Shown: positions 1-7,116, counted from the first letter of the stretch. The stretch is 64,000 bases of DNA from Urbifossiella limnaea (GCF_007747215.1 NZ_CP036273.1:7362322-7426321); one strand, 5' to 3'. The notes: generated by a model from the sequence alone, not told the origin. Translations and numbers: made by a program.

Positions 1-16
1 ACCGCCATCGGAACTA

Positions 17-150
17 GCTACCCTCGTAGGGCACATCAATCGCCATTGACGATTGATGCTTCGCTCGCTAAGATGCGAGCACGGGGGATGGGTGATGACA
101 CCCTCCGCTTCGACCCGGCCGGTGTGCCATCCCGGCCGGGTTGTTTCATT
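17..150 (+). ncRNA. Candidate structured RNA ending in a terminator
   Basis: Four hairpins follow one another: CCCT/AGGG (21-31), a perfect 8-bp stem ATCAATCG/CGATTGAT with a 7-base loop (35-57), GCTCGC/GCGAGC (63-80), and a 9-bp GC-rich stem (113-141) followed by a T-rich run. No convincing reading frame occupies the stretch. The 5' end may lie beyond the window, so the RNA could be longer. No known RNA family was recognised. That it is transcribed as an RNA is inference from the density of stems. Confidence 0.35.
113..150 (+). terminator. Rho-independent-type terminator
   Basis: Stem ACCCGGCCG/CGGCCGGGT with an 11-base loop is followed by TTGTTTCATTT. It would end transcripts entering from the left edge on the plus strand. 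Confidence 0.55.
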
Positions 151-359
151 TCTGCACGCCCCAATTCGTTGAGCCCGTCCAATACTCGTCACGGCCGCCC
201 CGTTCGTGGGTCGGCGGAACGACATTCAGCAGCATCGAGGGCGACCGGCCGTGACCGGGGTCGCTCGTGTGATTCAGCTCGCAGACCGCGGCGGGCGCGG
301 TGCTGCGAAGCAATCGAGCCAGCGCGGCGATGCCGGCCGGGCTCGGGGTCGGTCGGGGT
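151..359. other. Gap without recognised gene
   Basis: No supported gene was found between the terminator and the HTH gene. A weak stem GCGACC/GGTCGC near 241-264 lies downstream of the minus-strand gene that stops at 360 and could be its terminator. Reading frames here look like high-GC shadows. Confidence 0.4.
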
Positions 360-842
360 TCAGCGCTTGGCATCGGCAGCGCCCCCCACGGCGGCGCGCC
401 GCATCCGCGCGATCAGGTCGGCGTACAGGTCGCTCAGGCTGACCGCGGTGAGCTGCCGACCCTGCATCATCAGCGCCTCACCGCCTGCCTCACCGGCGGC
501 GCGCACGGCACCCGCGTCGAGCAAATGAGGGCAGAGGTGCGGGGCCGCGACGAGCGCGAACGGCCGATCCTTCACGACCGCTTCCAGTGCTTCGTCAGAC
601 GACAGGTTGGCGATACCGCGGATGAACGCGATGGCGTCTTCGTCGCGCACGCCGAGCTGCCGGAGCGGCGCCGCGAGCATGAGCGCGAGCAGATGCCGGG
701 CGGACCACATCAGGCGGCGGGGCCGCCGGTCGCGCCCGCCGATGCGCAGCGGTCGGATACCGGCGGCACGGGCGAAGCCTTTGACCTGAGAGACAGACCA
801 GCCCAAGATTGCGGCAGCGTCAGCGGTCGAGAGCGGAGCCAT
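360..842 (-). CDS. Small HTH-like protein, element cargo
   Basis: This 160-residue protein starts with a short helix-turn-helix-like stretch (STADAAAILGWSVSQVKGFA, about residues 5-24) like those of MerR/excisionase DNA-binding proteins, followed by basic residues (RIGGRDRRPRR). The rest is Ala/Leu-rich and mostly helical with no recognised domain. The ATG at 842 is preceded by AGGGGA, and a well-formed promoter lies upstream at 929-957. It sits inside the recombinase-carrying element and points away from the recombinase. A role as regulator or recombination directionality factor is possible but is inference from size and position only. Confidence 0.6.
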   Translation of the reverse strand: MAPLSTADAAAILGWSVSQVKGFARAAGIRPLRIGGRDRRPRRLMWSARHLLALMLAAPLRQLGVRDEDAIAFIRGIANLSSDEALEAVVKDRPFALVAAPHLCPHLLDAGAVRAAGEAGGEALMMQGRQLTAVSLSDLYADLIARMRRAAVGGAADAKR

Positions 843-928
843 GCCCGTCCCCTGTGGGGTGATGCGGGTACGGGTCTCCAGTTCAATGGCGCGCGGCAGA
901 GTGGCCGCGCAGCGGTATGTTGGGAGTT

Positions 929-957
929 ATTGTAGGCGGTCGCTAGTGCCGAGTCAA
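929..957 (-). promoter_or_regulatory. Sigma70-type promoter for the HTH gene
   Basis: On the minus strand TTGACT (957-952) and TACAAT (934-929) are separated by exactly 17 bases, upstream of the ATG at 842. An inverted repeat GTGTCA/TGACAC (961-990) lies just upstream of the -35 box and could bind a regulator. Confidence 0.65.
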
Positions 958-994
958 GAGGTGTCAGATCGAGATAATAAAACTTGACACTTGT

Positions 995-1020
995 GAGCGC
1001 CTTAGCGATTTGAGGCGCTC
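995..1020 (-). terminator. Hairpin downstream of the SWIM gene
   Basis: The stem GAGCGCCT/AGGCGCTC (8 bp, 10-base loop) lies 12 bases past the stop of the SWIM gene. On the minus strand a T-rich stretch (GTTTTATT) follows about 10 bases later, so it is a plausible but not ideal terminator. Confidence 0.45.
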
Positions 1021-1031
1021 GCTGGGGCGGC

Positions 1032-1541
1032 TCAGACGGCGGCTTCCGCCCGGTCCATCCACGACGGGCGGGCGGGCCGGACCGGCTCGGGCTGGTCTTC
1101 GATGGGCTCGGTGCAGCCGGTATCCGCGTCGGGGTTGCTCAGGTGCAAGTCCATCCACCCGTTCGCCAGGAGCGCCCGGAGAGCCGCTTCGTGCTTGCAG
1201 TGACCGTGACGGAGGAACCCGCGGCACTCGCACCCGCCGCGGCCGTCGCGGCTCACGGTGGCCGTGTAGCTGTCCGCTTCGGCGTCACTTCCGGGCGTCG
1301 TCTTGGCGAACAGGGCGGCGCGACCGCCGCGGCCGTCGCCGCCGGGGAGCTCGACTGCGAGGTATTCGCAGTTGCACCGCCCCGCCGGTGTCTGGATGCA
1401 GAGAAGGCCGGTGCCGACCATCCGCCCCGGTGTCCACCGGAGAGCCGCGGGCCGCACTCCCGGGGCGGCCGGGAGAACCTCAGTGAACGTCAGAGCCGCG
1501 GCGGGCTGGACGGGGGTCGTCTCGGTCGCGTAACTTGTCAT
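1032..1541 (-). CDS. SWIM-type zinc-finger protein
   Basis: This 169-residue protein carries a CxC...CxH motif (CECRGFLRHGHCKHEAAL, about residues 102-119) typical of SWIM zinc fingers, which bind DNA or protein and are often found with Rad51 paralogues, transposases or SNF2 helicases. No other domain is visible; the N-terminal half is beta-rich and the C-terminus acidic. The ATG at 1541 is reached from a divergent promoter shared with the ribbon-helix-helix/recombinase genes, so it is probably co-regulated with them. It is cargo of the element. A stand-alone SWIM protein of this size suggests an accessory nucleic-acid-binding role, which is inference. Confidence 0.72.
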   Translation of the reverse strand: MTSYATETTPVQPAAALTFTEVLPAAPGVRPAALRWTPGRMVGTGLLCIQTPAGRCNCEYLAVELPGGDGRGGRAALFAKTTPGSDAEADSYTATVSRDGRGGCECRGFLRHGHCKHEAALRALLANGWMDLHLSNPDADTGCTEPIEDQPEPVRPARPSWMDRAEAAV

Positions 1542-1637
1542 GGCCTGATCCCTCTCACCAGGGGTTGGGAAGTGGCCCGCGGGTGGTTGCCGCCACCCGC
1601 GGGCCGCGTCGTCGGCGGATCACCCGCCGACATCCCT

Positions 1638-1666
1638 ATCATGCCATGTGTAGCTACACAAGTCAA
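1638..1666 (-). promoter_or_regulatory. Divergent promoter for the SWIM gene
   Basis: On the minus strand TTGACT (1666-1661) and CATGAT (1643-1638) are 17 bases apart. The 14-bp palindrome at 1647-1660 lies wholly inside this spacer, as expected for a repressor operator. Confidence 0.55.
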
Positions 1667-1718
1667 TACATAACCTCGCAACTTCCCCGCCTTGATTTCA
1701 GCTACCCGTGTAGCTACA
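1647..1718. promoter_or_regulatory. Two palindromic operators
   Basis: TGTGTAGCTACACA (1647-1660) is a perfect palindrome. Its core TGTAGCTACA recurs at 1709-1718, where it overlaps the -10 box of the rightward promoter. One site per divergent promoter fits autoregulation by the ribbon-helix-helix protein encoded next to it; the identity of the binding protein is inference. Confidence 0.6.
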
Positions 1719-1720
1719 AT
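1692..1720 (+). promoter_or_regulatory. Promoter for the RHH-recombinase operon
   Basis: TTGATT (1692-1697) and TACAAT (1715-1720) are separated by 17 bases, 26 bases upstream of the ATG at 1746. The second operator copy overlaps the -10 box. Confidence 0.65.
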
Positions 1721-1745
1721 GACCCGGCACACACTTGGGGGCATC

Positions 1746-1958
1746 ATGGCGAAGAAGAAGGCGAGGACGGCGGGCGAGGTCGGGGCCACGACGCCGCGCC
1801 AGTTCCGGCTGGGTGACGACACCCTGGCGGACCTGGACGCGATTGCCGCCCACTACACGGCGGAACGCCGCAAGAAGCAGTCGCGGGCGGACGCCATCCG
1901 CATCGCCGCGGCGATGCTGGCGGACAAGATCAGGAAGCGGGAAGGGGGTGCCCAATGA
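1746..1958 (+). CDS. Small ribbon-helix-helix-like regulator
   Basis: This 70-residue basic protein has a Lys-rich N-terminus, a short strand (TPRQFRLGDDTLADLDAIAA) and two helices, the layout of a ribbon-helix-helix (Arc/CopG) DNA-binding protein. The start at 1746 is chosen because GGGGG lies 5-9 bases before it and a promoter at 1692-1720; an upstream in-frame ATG at 1692 would begin at the -35 box. Its stop overlaps the ATG of the recombinase by 4 bases (ATGA-type coupling), so the two are translated together. It most likely represses its own operon and the divergent SWIM gene through the palindromes at 1647-1718. The fold call rests on pattern and size only. Confidence 0.65.
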   Translation: MAKKKARTAGEVGATTPRQFRLGDDTLADLDAIAAHYTAERRKKQSRADAIRIAAAMLADKIRKREGGAQ

Positions 1959-3652
1959 CCACCCCGCGTGTGTGCTCCTACATCCGCATGAGCACGGAGC
2001 GGCAAGACGCGAGCCCCGATCGCCAACGGGCCGCCATCGAGAAGTACGCCGCGGGTCGCGGCTACGTCGTCACCCGGGAATACAGCGACCTCGGTGTCTC
2101 GGGGTGGAAGGACGATCGACCCGGATTCCGCCAGCTCATAACGGATGCCACGAGCGGCCAGTGGGACGTGATCCTGGTGGACGAGCCCAGCCGCCTCTCC
2201 CGCTCCGAGCCGCTGGCGCTCATCGCCCAGACGATCTACCCGCTCCAGCAAGCCGGGGTCAGTGTGGAGGCGGTCAGCACCGGCCCGACGAACTGGAACG
2301 ACCTTGTGGGGCTCATCCTCACCGTGGTGAACGCGGACAAGTCATCCGCGGAAGTGAAGGCGCTTTCCCGGCGGGTGCTGGGCGGACTCCGGCAGTCCGC
2401 GGCGGCGGGTGGGAAGGTGGGGAGTATCCCGAGCGGCTACGTTGCCGTCACCGACCCCGAGACGAAGCAACCCCGGCTCGCGCTCGGTTCGCCGGAAGTC
2501 GTGGAGGCGATCCGCTGGGCATTCGAGAACTACGCCGCCGGGCAGGTCGGGCTCACCACCATCGCCGCGAAGCTCGCGGACCGCGGCGTGATGAGCCCGA
2601 AGACGGGCAAGCCGTACTCACAGGCCGGGCTCAGTTACATGCTGCGGAACCCGGTATACGCGGGCGATCTGGTGTGGAACCGGAAGACGAGCGGCCGGTT
2701 CCATCGGCTCGCCGGAGGCCAGCCGACGGTGAAGACCCAGAAGGGCACGCGGTTCAACGCGCGGGAGGATTGGGTGCTGGTGCGTGACGGTGCCCCGGCC
2801 ATCGTCTCGCGGGACGTGTTCCAGGCGGTCCAGGAGCGGTTGAAGGGGAACAAGACCTGGACGACCCCGCACCGGGACGGGGGCGACTTCCGACTCACCA
2901 AGCTGCTGATATGCGGGCGGTGCGGCTCGTTCCTGTACGGTTCCCACCAGAAGGAGAAGGGCGGGATCGTCTACCGCTGCTCCCGGTACGCCCAGCGGCG
3001 GCTCATGGGGTGCGACTCCAACACCGTCCGCGAAAAGCCGCTACTCCAAGCCATTGGCAAGAAGCTCGCCGCGGAGTTCGTCCACCCGGACACCATCGCC
3101 ATGCTGCGGGCCGAAGTCGCCCGGCAGGAACAGACGCTTCACGACCCGCTCACCCGGGAGACGCTGGCGAAGCGGTTGGCGGACCTGGACGGCCAGATCA
3201 GCCGCGGCGAGGAGCGGTTGCTGGAGCTGCCCACAGACGTGCTGGCCGGGGCCGTGGAGGGCGTTCGCAAGCTCAAGGTGGAGCGGGAGGGGGTCAAGGC
3301 GGAACTGGTGAGGATCGACGCTCAAGCGCGGCCGACGCTCGACCTGGAGCGGGCCATTGACGAGATCACCGGCCGGATACACCGGCTCGTGGACATCCTC
3401 GACACCGGAAGCCCGGCGGACGTGCGAGCCGTGCTCCAGTCGCTCGTCAGCAAGGTGGTGCTACACTTCGACCGGACGCCAGCCAAGCGCGAGGGCGGCC
3501 GGACCCGGATCGTGTTCCGCGGCGGCGACATTCACATGATCCGCCCAGACGGCGAACCCGACCTCAACCGGAATGCGGACTCTATAAGCCAGGAACCCCC
3601 AACTTCTTGGCCTGGAGGTCCAAGTTCCCCGTCGTCGGCTGGCTCTCCGTGA
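1955..3652 (+). CDS. Large serine recombinase (integrase)
   Basis: This 565-residue protein integrates and excises DNA between attachment sites. The N-terminal resolvase domain (about 5-150) contains YIRMSTERQ with the catalytic Ser13 and the DEPSRLSR arginine motif. A recombinase domain (about 170-290), a four-cysteine zinc ribbon (CGRCG ... YRC ... GC, about 316-350) and a long coiled coil (about 385-480) follow, the order seen in phiC31/Bxb1-type enzymes. Roughly the last 20 codons appear to be target DNA, the antisense of a capsid gene: the natural end of the element lies near 3590 and the stop codon is borrowed from the target. It is translationally coupled to the RHH gene in front. Confidence 0.93.
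   Translation: MTTPRVCSYIRMSTERQDASPDRQRAAIEKYAAGRGYVVTREYSDLGVSGWKDDRPGFRQLITDATSGQWDVILVDEPSRLSRSEPLALIAQTIYPLQQAGVSVEAVSTGPTNWNDLVGLILTVVNADKSSAEVKALSRRVLGGLRQSAAAGGKVGSIPSGYVAVTDPETKQPRLALGSPEVVEAIRWAFENYAAGQVGLTTIAAKLADRGVMSPKTGKPYSQAGLSYMLRNPVYAGDLVWNRKTSGRFHRLAGGQPTVKTQKGTRFNAREDWVLVRDGAPAIVSRDVFQAVQERLKGNKTWTTPHRDGGDFRLTKLLICGRCGSFLYGSHQKEKGGIVYRCSRYAQRRLMGCDSNTVREKPLLQAIGKKLAAEFVHPDTIAMLRAEVARQEQTLHDPLTRETLAKRLADLDGQISRGEERLLELPTDVLAGAVEGVRKLKVEREGVKAELVRIDAQARPTLDLERAIDEITGRIHRLVDILDTGSPADVRAVLQSLVSKVVLHFDRTPAKREGGRTRIVFRGGDIHMIRPDGEPDLNRNADSISQEPPTSWPGGPSSPSSAGSP
3580..3604. other. Element/target junction (att site) in the capsid gene
   Basis: The capsid reading frame follows the HK97 pattern up to LQAKKLGV and then fails at once, while the recombinase frame runs in from the other side. 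The join therefore lies around 3588-3600 (AACCCCCAACTTCTTGG). Large serine recombinases usually lie directly beside one att site, as here. The second junction and the 3' part of the capsid gene must lie to the left of the window. The crossover dinucleotide cannot be fixed without the other junction. Confidence 0.7.
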
Positions 3653-4322
3653 TGCTGCTCCCCTCGCCGACCCAGTACGCGGTGCTCGCCGCCGTGAGCT
3701 TCGGGAACTGCACCCGCCCGTTCGGCGGCAGCGCCACCTCGCGCGCGCCGGCGGCGGCGAACACCTCCATGCTGCGCTGCAGGTCGATCAGCTCGCCGAG
3801 CATCGGCAGTTGCACGAGCGTGCCGCCGGCGGTGTCGGTGGACGTGCCGAGCGCCTTCGTGCGGAACCCGGTGCGGCGGCACAGCCAGTCGGCCTCCTCG
3901 GGGTCGAAGCGGACCGCGTGCGCGGTCATCTTCTGCCGCAGTTCGTTCTGCAACCGCAGCCCCTGCGGCTCGAACGCCGGCAGGTGCGAGCTGGCCAGCG
4001 GCACCAGGAACGACTGCTGCCCGTGGTGCGGGGTGAACCCGTACGCGGCGTACAGGTCGCGGAGCTGGTGGTGGGTGTGGATCTCCTCCTTCGCCTGCTC
4101 GGGGCCGACGAACCCGAGGGCGAAGGCGGCGGCCTTCAGCACCGAGTAGCCGGCCGAGTCCTGGCCGACGGGGCCGGACGTGGTCCACGGCACCCGCCGC
4201 TCGACGCGGGCGGCCCGGTCGAGGGCGCTCTGGGCCTGCTGCTCGATGAACGTCACCAGCTCGTCGCGGCTCTGGAAGCGGTCGGCCGCCGGGGCCGGGG
4301 TGTCGATCGTCGTCGCGGACAT
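3582..4322 (-). pseudogene. HK97 major capsid protein, 3' part removed by insertion
   Basis: The 246 residues match the N-terminal part of HK97-family major capsid proteins: a helical delta/scaffold-like start, then GGTLVQLPMLGELIDLQRS, a beta-rich segment and YWVGEGSSITESQPTTGN leading to LDLQAKKLGV. Here family members continue with the P- and A-domain core for about another 150-200 residues, but this frame ends after VPGL because the recombinase element begins. The ATG at 4322 has AAGGAG seven bases before it. It lies downstream of portal and prohead protease on the same strand. The capsid protein as it stands cannot be complete; excision of the element would restore it. Confidence 0.85.
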
Positions 4323-4362
4323 GGGAACTCCTTGTGGGAGACAGGGGACAGGGAACGAACAA

Positions 4363-4465
4363 CCTCACGAGCCGCGACCGCAAGGGAGCGGCTGCTGAAC
4401 ACGACTTCCGCGAACGCGGTCTGCTTTGGGCATCAGCCGCTCCCTTGCGGTCGCGGCTCGTGAGG
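4363..4465. repeat. Inverted repeat, 32-bp arms
   Basis: Perfect 32-bp arms (4363-4394 and 4434-4465; core GAGCCGCGACCGCAAGGGAG) flank a 39-base loop between the protease and capsid genes. Such a palindrome inside a phage structural operon is unusual. Confidence 0.9.
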
Positions 4466-4480
4466 TGAATCGCGCGGGGC

Positions 4481-5113
4481 TCAGGCGAGCGGCGCCACCA
4501 GTTCGGCCAGCACGTCGGACGTGCGAAAGAAGCGGCCGCCGCGGTCGTCGGGGATTTGGCCGAGCCAGTGCCGCAGCGACGGGTCGGTCACCCAGCCCTT
4601 TTGCAGCGCCACCGTCAGCGCCCCGGGGTTCTCGGGGATCGGCACCGCCGAGTACTCGAGCAAGTCCCACTCCTCGACCCGCAGGCCGGGGGTCGGACCG
4701 GCGCCGCGGCGGAAGGCCCGGCGCGGCACGAAGCCGATGCTCCAGCCGCGGAGGACGCCCTGCTCGTACAGGCGGAACACGTCCTCGGCGAACGGCACGC
4801 CGCGGGCGAACCGCGTCTCGGCGACGACGCGCCGCGGCTGCACGTCCACCCACTCGGCCGTACCGACCGGCGGGAACTGGGTGCGGTTGTGCGCCCACAA
4901 CACGACGGGGTTCAGCATGAACTCGTCGAGGTTGCGGAGGCCGTTGGGGAGGATCACGTCGCCGGCCCGGTCGGGCTCGGCGGTGGTGATGACGCTGCGG
5001 ACGCGCATCTTGCTGGGGTCGATCGACAGCGTGAGCGCCGCCGGGTGGGCGGCGCCGAAGGAGCCGTCGGGGAGCGGCCGGATGCCGGGGTCGGCGCGGA
5101 TGGCGGTCAGCAT
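4481..5113 (-). CDS. HK97-family prohead protease
   Basis: This 210-residue serine protease would cleave the scaffold part of the capsid protein during head maturation. The family features are RVRSVITTAEPDRAGDVI near the N-terminus, the His motif VVLWAHNR and the Ser motif GWSIGF, followed by DLLEYSAVPIPENPGAL. The ATG at 5113 is preceded by AGGAG at proper distance; the frame stays open far upstream through the portal gene, but that part is a shadow. It lies between portal and capsid, the usual order. Its catalytic His and Ser are both present, so it looks intact although the downstream capsid gene is broken. Confidence 0.9.
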   Translation of the reverse strand: MLTAIRADPGIRPLPDGSFGAAHPAALTLSIDPSKMRVRSVITTAEPDRAGDVILPNGLRNLDEFMLNPVVLWAHNRTQFPPVGTAEWVDVQPRRVVAETRFARGVPFAEDVFRLYEQGVLRGWSIGFVPRRAFRRGAGPTPGLRVEEWDLLEYSAVPIPENPGALTVALQKGWVTDPSLRHWLGQIPDDRGGRFFRTSDVLAELVAPLA

Positions 5114-5138
5114 GGGAGGCTCCTGATATGGGGGATAG

Positions 5139-5220
5139 GGCGAGCCGGGAGCGTGAGCGACCGGAGTGGCACGCATCTCGAAATGCGTCGGACTCCGGTC
5201 GCTCACGCTCCCGGCTCGCC
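5139..5220. repeat. Inverted repeat, 29-bp arms, overlapping portal stop
   Basis: Perfect 29-bp arms (5139-5167 and 5192-5220; core GCCGGGAGCGTGAGCGACCG) enclose a second small stem ACGCAT/ATGCGT. The right arm contains the last codons and stop of the portal gene. Confidence 0.9.
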
Positions 5221-6429
5221 GAGTTGAAACGGCCGATCGAACCGCGAATCCGGGTACGGCTCGAGCCCGCGGCCGCGGCGGATCTCGTTCACCGTCCGCA
5301 GCCCCAACCGCGCGTCCGTCTCGTCGTCCTTGCGGCGCTGGTCGGCGTGGCGCGGCGAGCAGTCGGGGAAGCTCATCGCCACGTCCGGGCCGTAGCGGCG
5401 GCCGAGGTCGCGCGTCAGGCACTGGCCGATCAGGTCGAGCTTCGGCTGCACCGCGCCCTCGCAGAACATCACCCGCGCGCCGAACCAGATGTCCGCGCCC
5501 AGGCCCATGTTCTCCACCACGCCCGTGATCGGTGCCGGCACCCGGAACACGGCCAGGATTTCGTCGCGGGTCATGCGCGACGAGTTGAGGAAGTCCATCT
5601 CCGCGGGCGTCAGCGTCCACGGACTCGCGGCGAGGCCCTGTTCGAGGATCAGCGGCCGGTGCCAGTTGTCGCGGCCGGCGAACTTCGCCTGAATCTTGTC
5701 TTCGAGCCGCGCCACCGTCTGGTCGGTGAGGGTCTGTTCGGTCCGCAGCACGACGCCGGGGCGCGGGCCGTTCTGGAACGTCTGCACGCGCGCCCGCAGC
5801 AGTTCGGTGTTCGCGTCCACGGCCAGGGCGTTCGCTTGCAGCGGCGACAGGCCGAGGTGCGGGTCGAGCGGGTTCGGGTACTTCAGGTGGATCACCTCGT
5901 CCGGGCCGAACGTCTCGGCCGCGGCGCCGGGGGCGGTCACGCGGTACCCCTTCACGAACTCGCGGGCGTCGGGCAGCACCGTCACCCACGGCGTCGGGAT
6001 GAGCCAGATTTCGCCGGGCGTGCCGAGGCGGGTGTCGCCCACGGACTGCGGCGCGACGTACCAGAAGCAGTTGCCGGTGAGCTCCAGGTACACCACCGTC
6101 AGGTACCACAGCTCCCACGGGGTGAGCCACGGGTTCGGGCGGTCGAGCAGCCGTGCGAGTGGGTGCGTGTGCGGCAGCGGCGTCAGCTCGTGGTCGGCCT
6201 GGCCGGTGTTGCGGTAGAGCAGCGGCCGGTGCTTCGCCGCCTCCTGCGCGATGGCGTTGACCGCGGCGTACACCCAGGATCGAAAGTTGCGAATTTGCTC
6301 GGCGGGGTCGGACTGCCACCACCCGGCGGCGGGGCCGTACGCGGGGGCGAACAGGCCGGCGACTTTGGGCGGGGCCGGCTTCGGCGGCGCCGGGCGGAGC
6401 GCCTTGAACAGGCTCGACAGGACGCGCAT
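5203..6429 (-). CDS. HK97-family phage portal protein
   Basis: This 408-residue protein would form the dodecameric ring through which DNA enters and leaves the phage head. Family features include RSWVYAAVNAIAQEAAKHRP near residue 50, PNPWLTPWELW, the DEVIHLKYPNP motif and the C-terminal region ending in a helical stem. Length is normal for the family. The start at 6429 (MRVLSSLFKAL) is preferred over an in-frame ATG 48 bases upstream, because the upstream residues look like leader. Its last four or five codons fall in an arm of an inverted repeat. No terminase gene is visible in the window. Confidence 0.92.
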   Translation of the reverse strand: MRVLSSLFKALRPAPPKPAPPKVAGLFAPAYGPAAGWWQSDPAEQIRNFRSWVYAAVNAIAQEAAKHRPLLYRNTGQADHELTPLPHTHPLARLLDRPNPWLTPWELWYLTVVYLELTGNCFWYVAPQSVGDTRLGTPGEIWLIPTPWVTVLPDAREFVKGYRVTAPGAAAETFGPDEVIHLKYPNPLDPHLGLSPLQANALAVDANTELLRARVQTFQNGPRPGVVLRTEQTLTDQTVARLEDKIQAKFAGRDNWHRPLILEQGLAASPWTLTPAEMDFLNSSRMTRDEILAVFRVPAPITGVVENMGLGADIWFGARVMFCEGAVQPKLDLIGQCLTRDLGRRYGPDVAMSFPDCSPRHADQRRKDDETDARLGLRTVNEIRRGRGLEPYPDSRFDRPFQLGEPGA

Positions 6430-6483
6430 GAGCGGACCCTCGTGGGGGAGTGTGACGTGCGGATGTGACCGGCGCACCGTCTA

Positions 6484-6606
6484 CGCCGCCCGGGGCTTCC
6501 ACCCCGGGCTACGCACGGCCGCCGCTCCGCGGCTCAAGACAAGAACCTGGATTTAAGCCCCGGAGGGGCGGACGTTCTTAGCCCGGGGTGGAAACCCCGG
6601 GCGGCG
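6484..6606. repeat. Inverted repeat, 27-bp arms, supplies a C-terminus
   Basis: Arms 6484-6510 and 6580-6606 (core CCCGGGGTTTCCACCCCGGG, one mismatch) lie 69 bases apart. The right arm encodes the last residues (PGVSTPG) and stop of the 6578-6892 gene. Confidence 0.85.
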
Positions 6607-6892
6607 TTGGCGTGGCGTCGGGTGCCTTCGGAACGGCTTCCGCGAACGCCTTCCGCGCCTGCGCCACCACCTCGCGCTCGGCGGCGGTCATCCGCCGCAG
6701 CGGCGTCGGCGGCGCCACCTTGCGGTAGCCCAGCGCCACCAGCACGCCGAACACCTCGCGCCACGACGGGTAGCGGCGGCCCCACCGCTTCTGGTACGCC
6801 GCCACCGCCGCCGCGAACTCCCACTCGGCGGGCGTGAAGTCGCTCCCGGGGTGGTTCTCGGCGTGCTGGCTGAACCCGAGGATCGGCGGCAT
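6578..6892 (-). CDS. Hypothetical protein at the head of the phage cluster
   Basis: This 104-residue protein contains a compact helical region (FTPAEWEFAAAVAAYQKRWG, then YPSWREVFGVLVALGYRKV) and a Pro/Thr-rich tail. No family was recognised. The start at 6892 (MPPILGFSQ) is preferred to an in-frame ATG at 6949, where the residues are Pro/Gly-rich and shadow-like. It is the first gene after a promoter at 7028-7056 and precedes the portal gene, where phages usually place terminase or other packaging genes. It could be a wHTH-like packaging or regulatory protein, which is a guess. Its C-terminus is encoded by a palindrome arm. Confidence 0.6.
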   Translation of the reverse strand: MPPILGFSQHAENHPGSDFTPAEWEFAAAVAAYQKRWGRRYPSWREVFGVLVALGYRKVAPPTPLRRMTAAEREVVAQARKAFAEAVPKAPDATPTPPGVSTPG

Positions 6893-7027
6893 CGGCTCCC
6901 TCCCGGCTCGGCCCCCGAAGGGACCGGGCGGGGGGTCGGGCGCCCTCACGGCCTCACCCCCCGCCCGGCACTCGGGAAGGGCTCCGGACCACCACCCGGG
7001 CGGGCAGTGTTATTTTGTACACTACTG

Positions 7028-7056
7028 GTGATAAGCTCCCGTTCCGGGGCTGTCAA
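7028..7056 (-). promoter_or_regulatory. Promoter for the HK97 gene cluster
   Basis: On the minus strand a consensus TTGACA (7056-7051) and TATCAC (7033-7028) are 17 bases apart. Immediately downstream an inverted repeat AGTGT/ACACT (about 7006-7024, 8-base spacer) lies at the expected transcription start and could be an operator. Confidence 0.55.
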
Positions 7057-7096
7057 GAAAATCGGGGAGGAGTTTGTCGGATTTTTCGAGAAGGGG

Positions 7097-7116
7097 TCCG
7101 CCGCGAGCGGCGGACG
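7097..7116 (-). terminator. Hairpin downstream of the kinase
   Basis: Perfect 8-bp stem GTCCGCCG/CGGCGGAC with loop CGAG, 14 bases beyond the kinase stop. On the minus strand a short T-poor stretch follows, so it is a stem-loop without a strong T tract. Confidence 0.4.

Noticed and set aside
17-81. tRNA-like fold
   Set aside because: The hairpins do not form a cloverleaf; no TTCGA loop and no acceptor pairing.
160-162. DMG and DWG instead of DFG in the two kinases (residue numbers of the first kinase)
   Set aside because: Such variants are common in active bacterial kinases, and all other catalytic residues are present, so no loss of function is claimed.
3532-4383. Longer frame of 283 codons overlapping the capsid gene
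   Set aside because: Arg/Pro-rich shadow in another frame of the capsid remnant, without family features.
4481-6502. One 673-residue protein covering protease and portal region
   Set aside because: Its N-terminal two thirds are a frame shadow of the portal gene. The protease has its own RBS and ATG at 5113.
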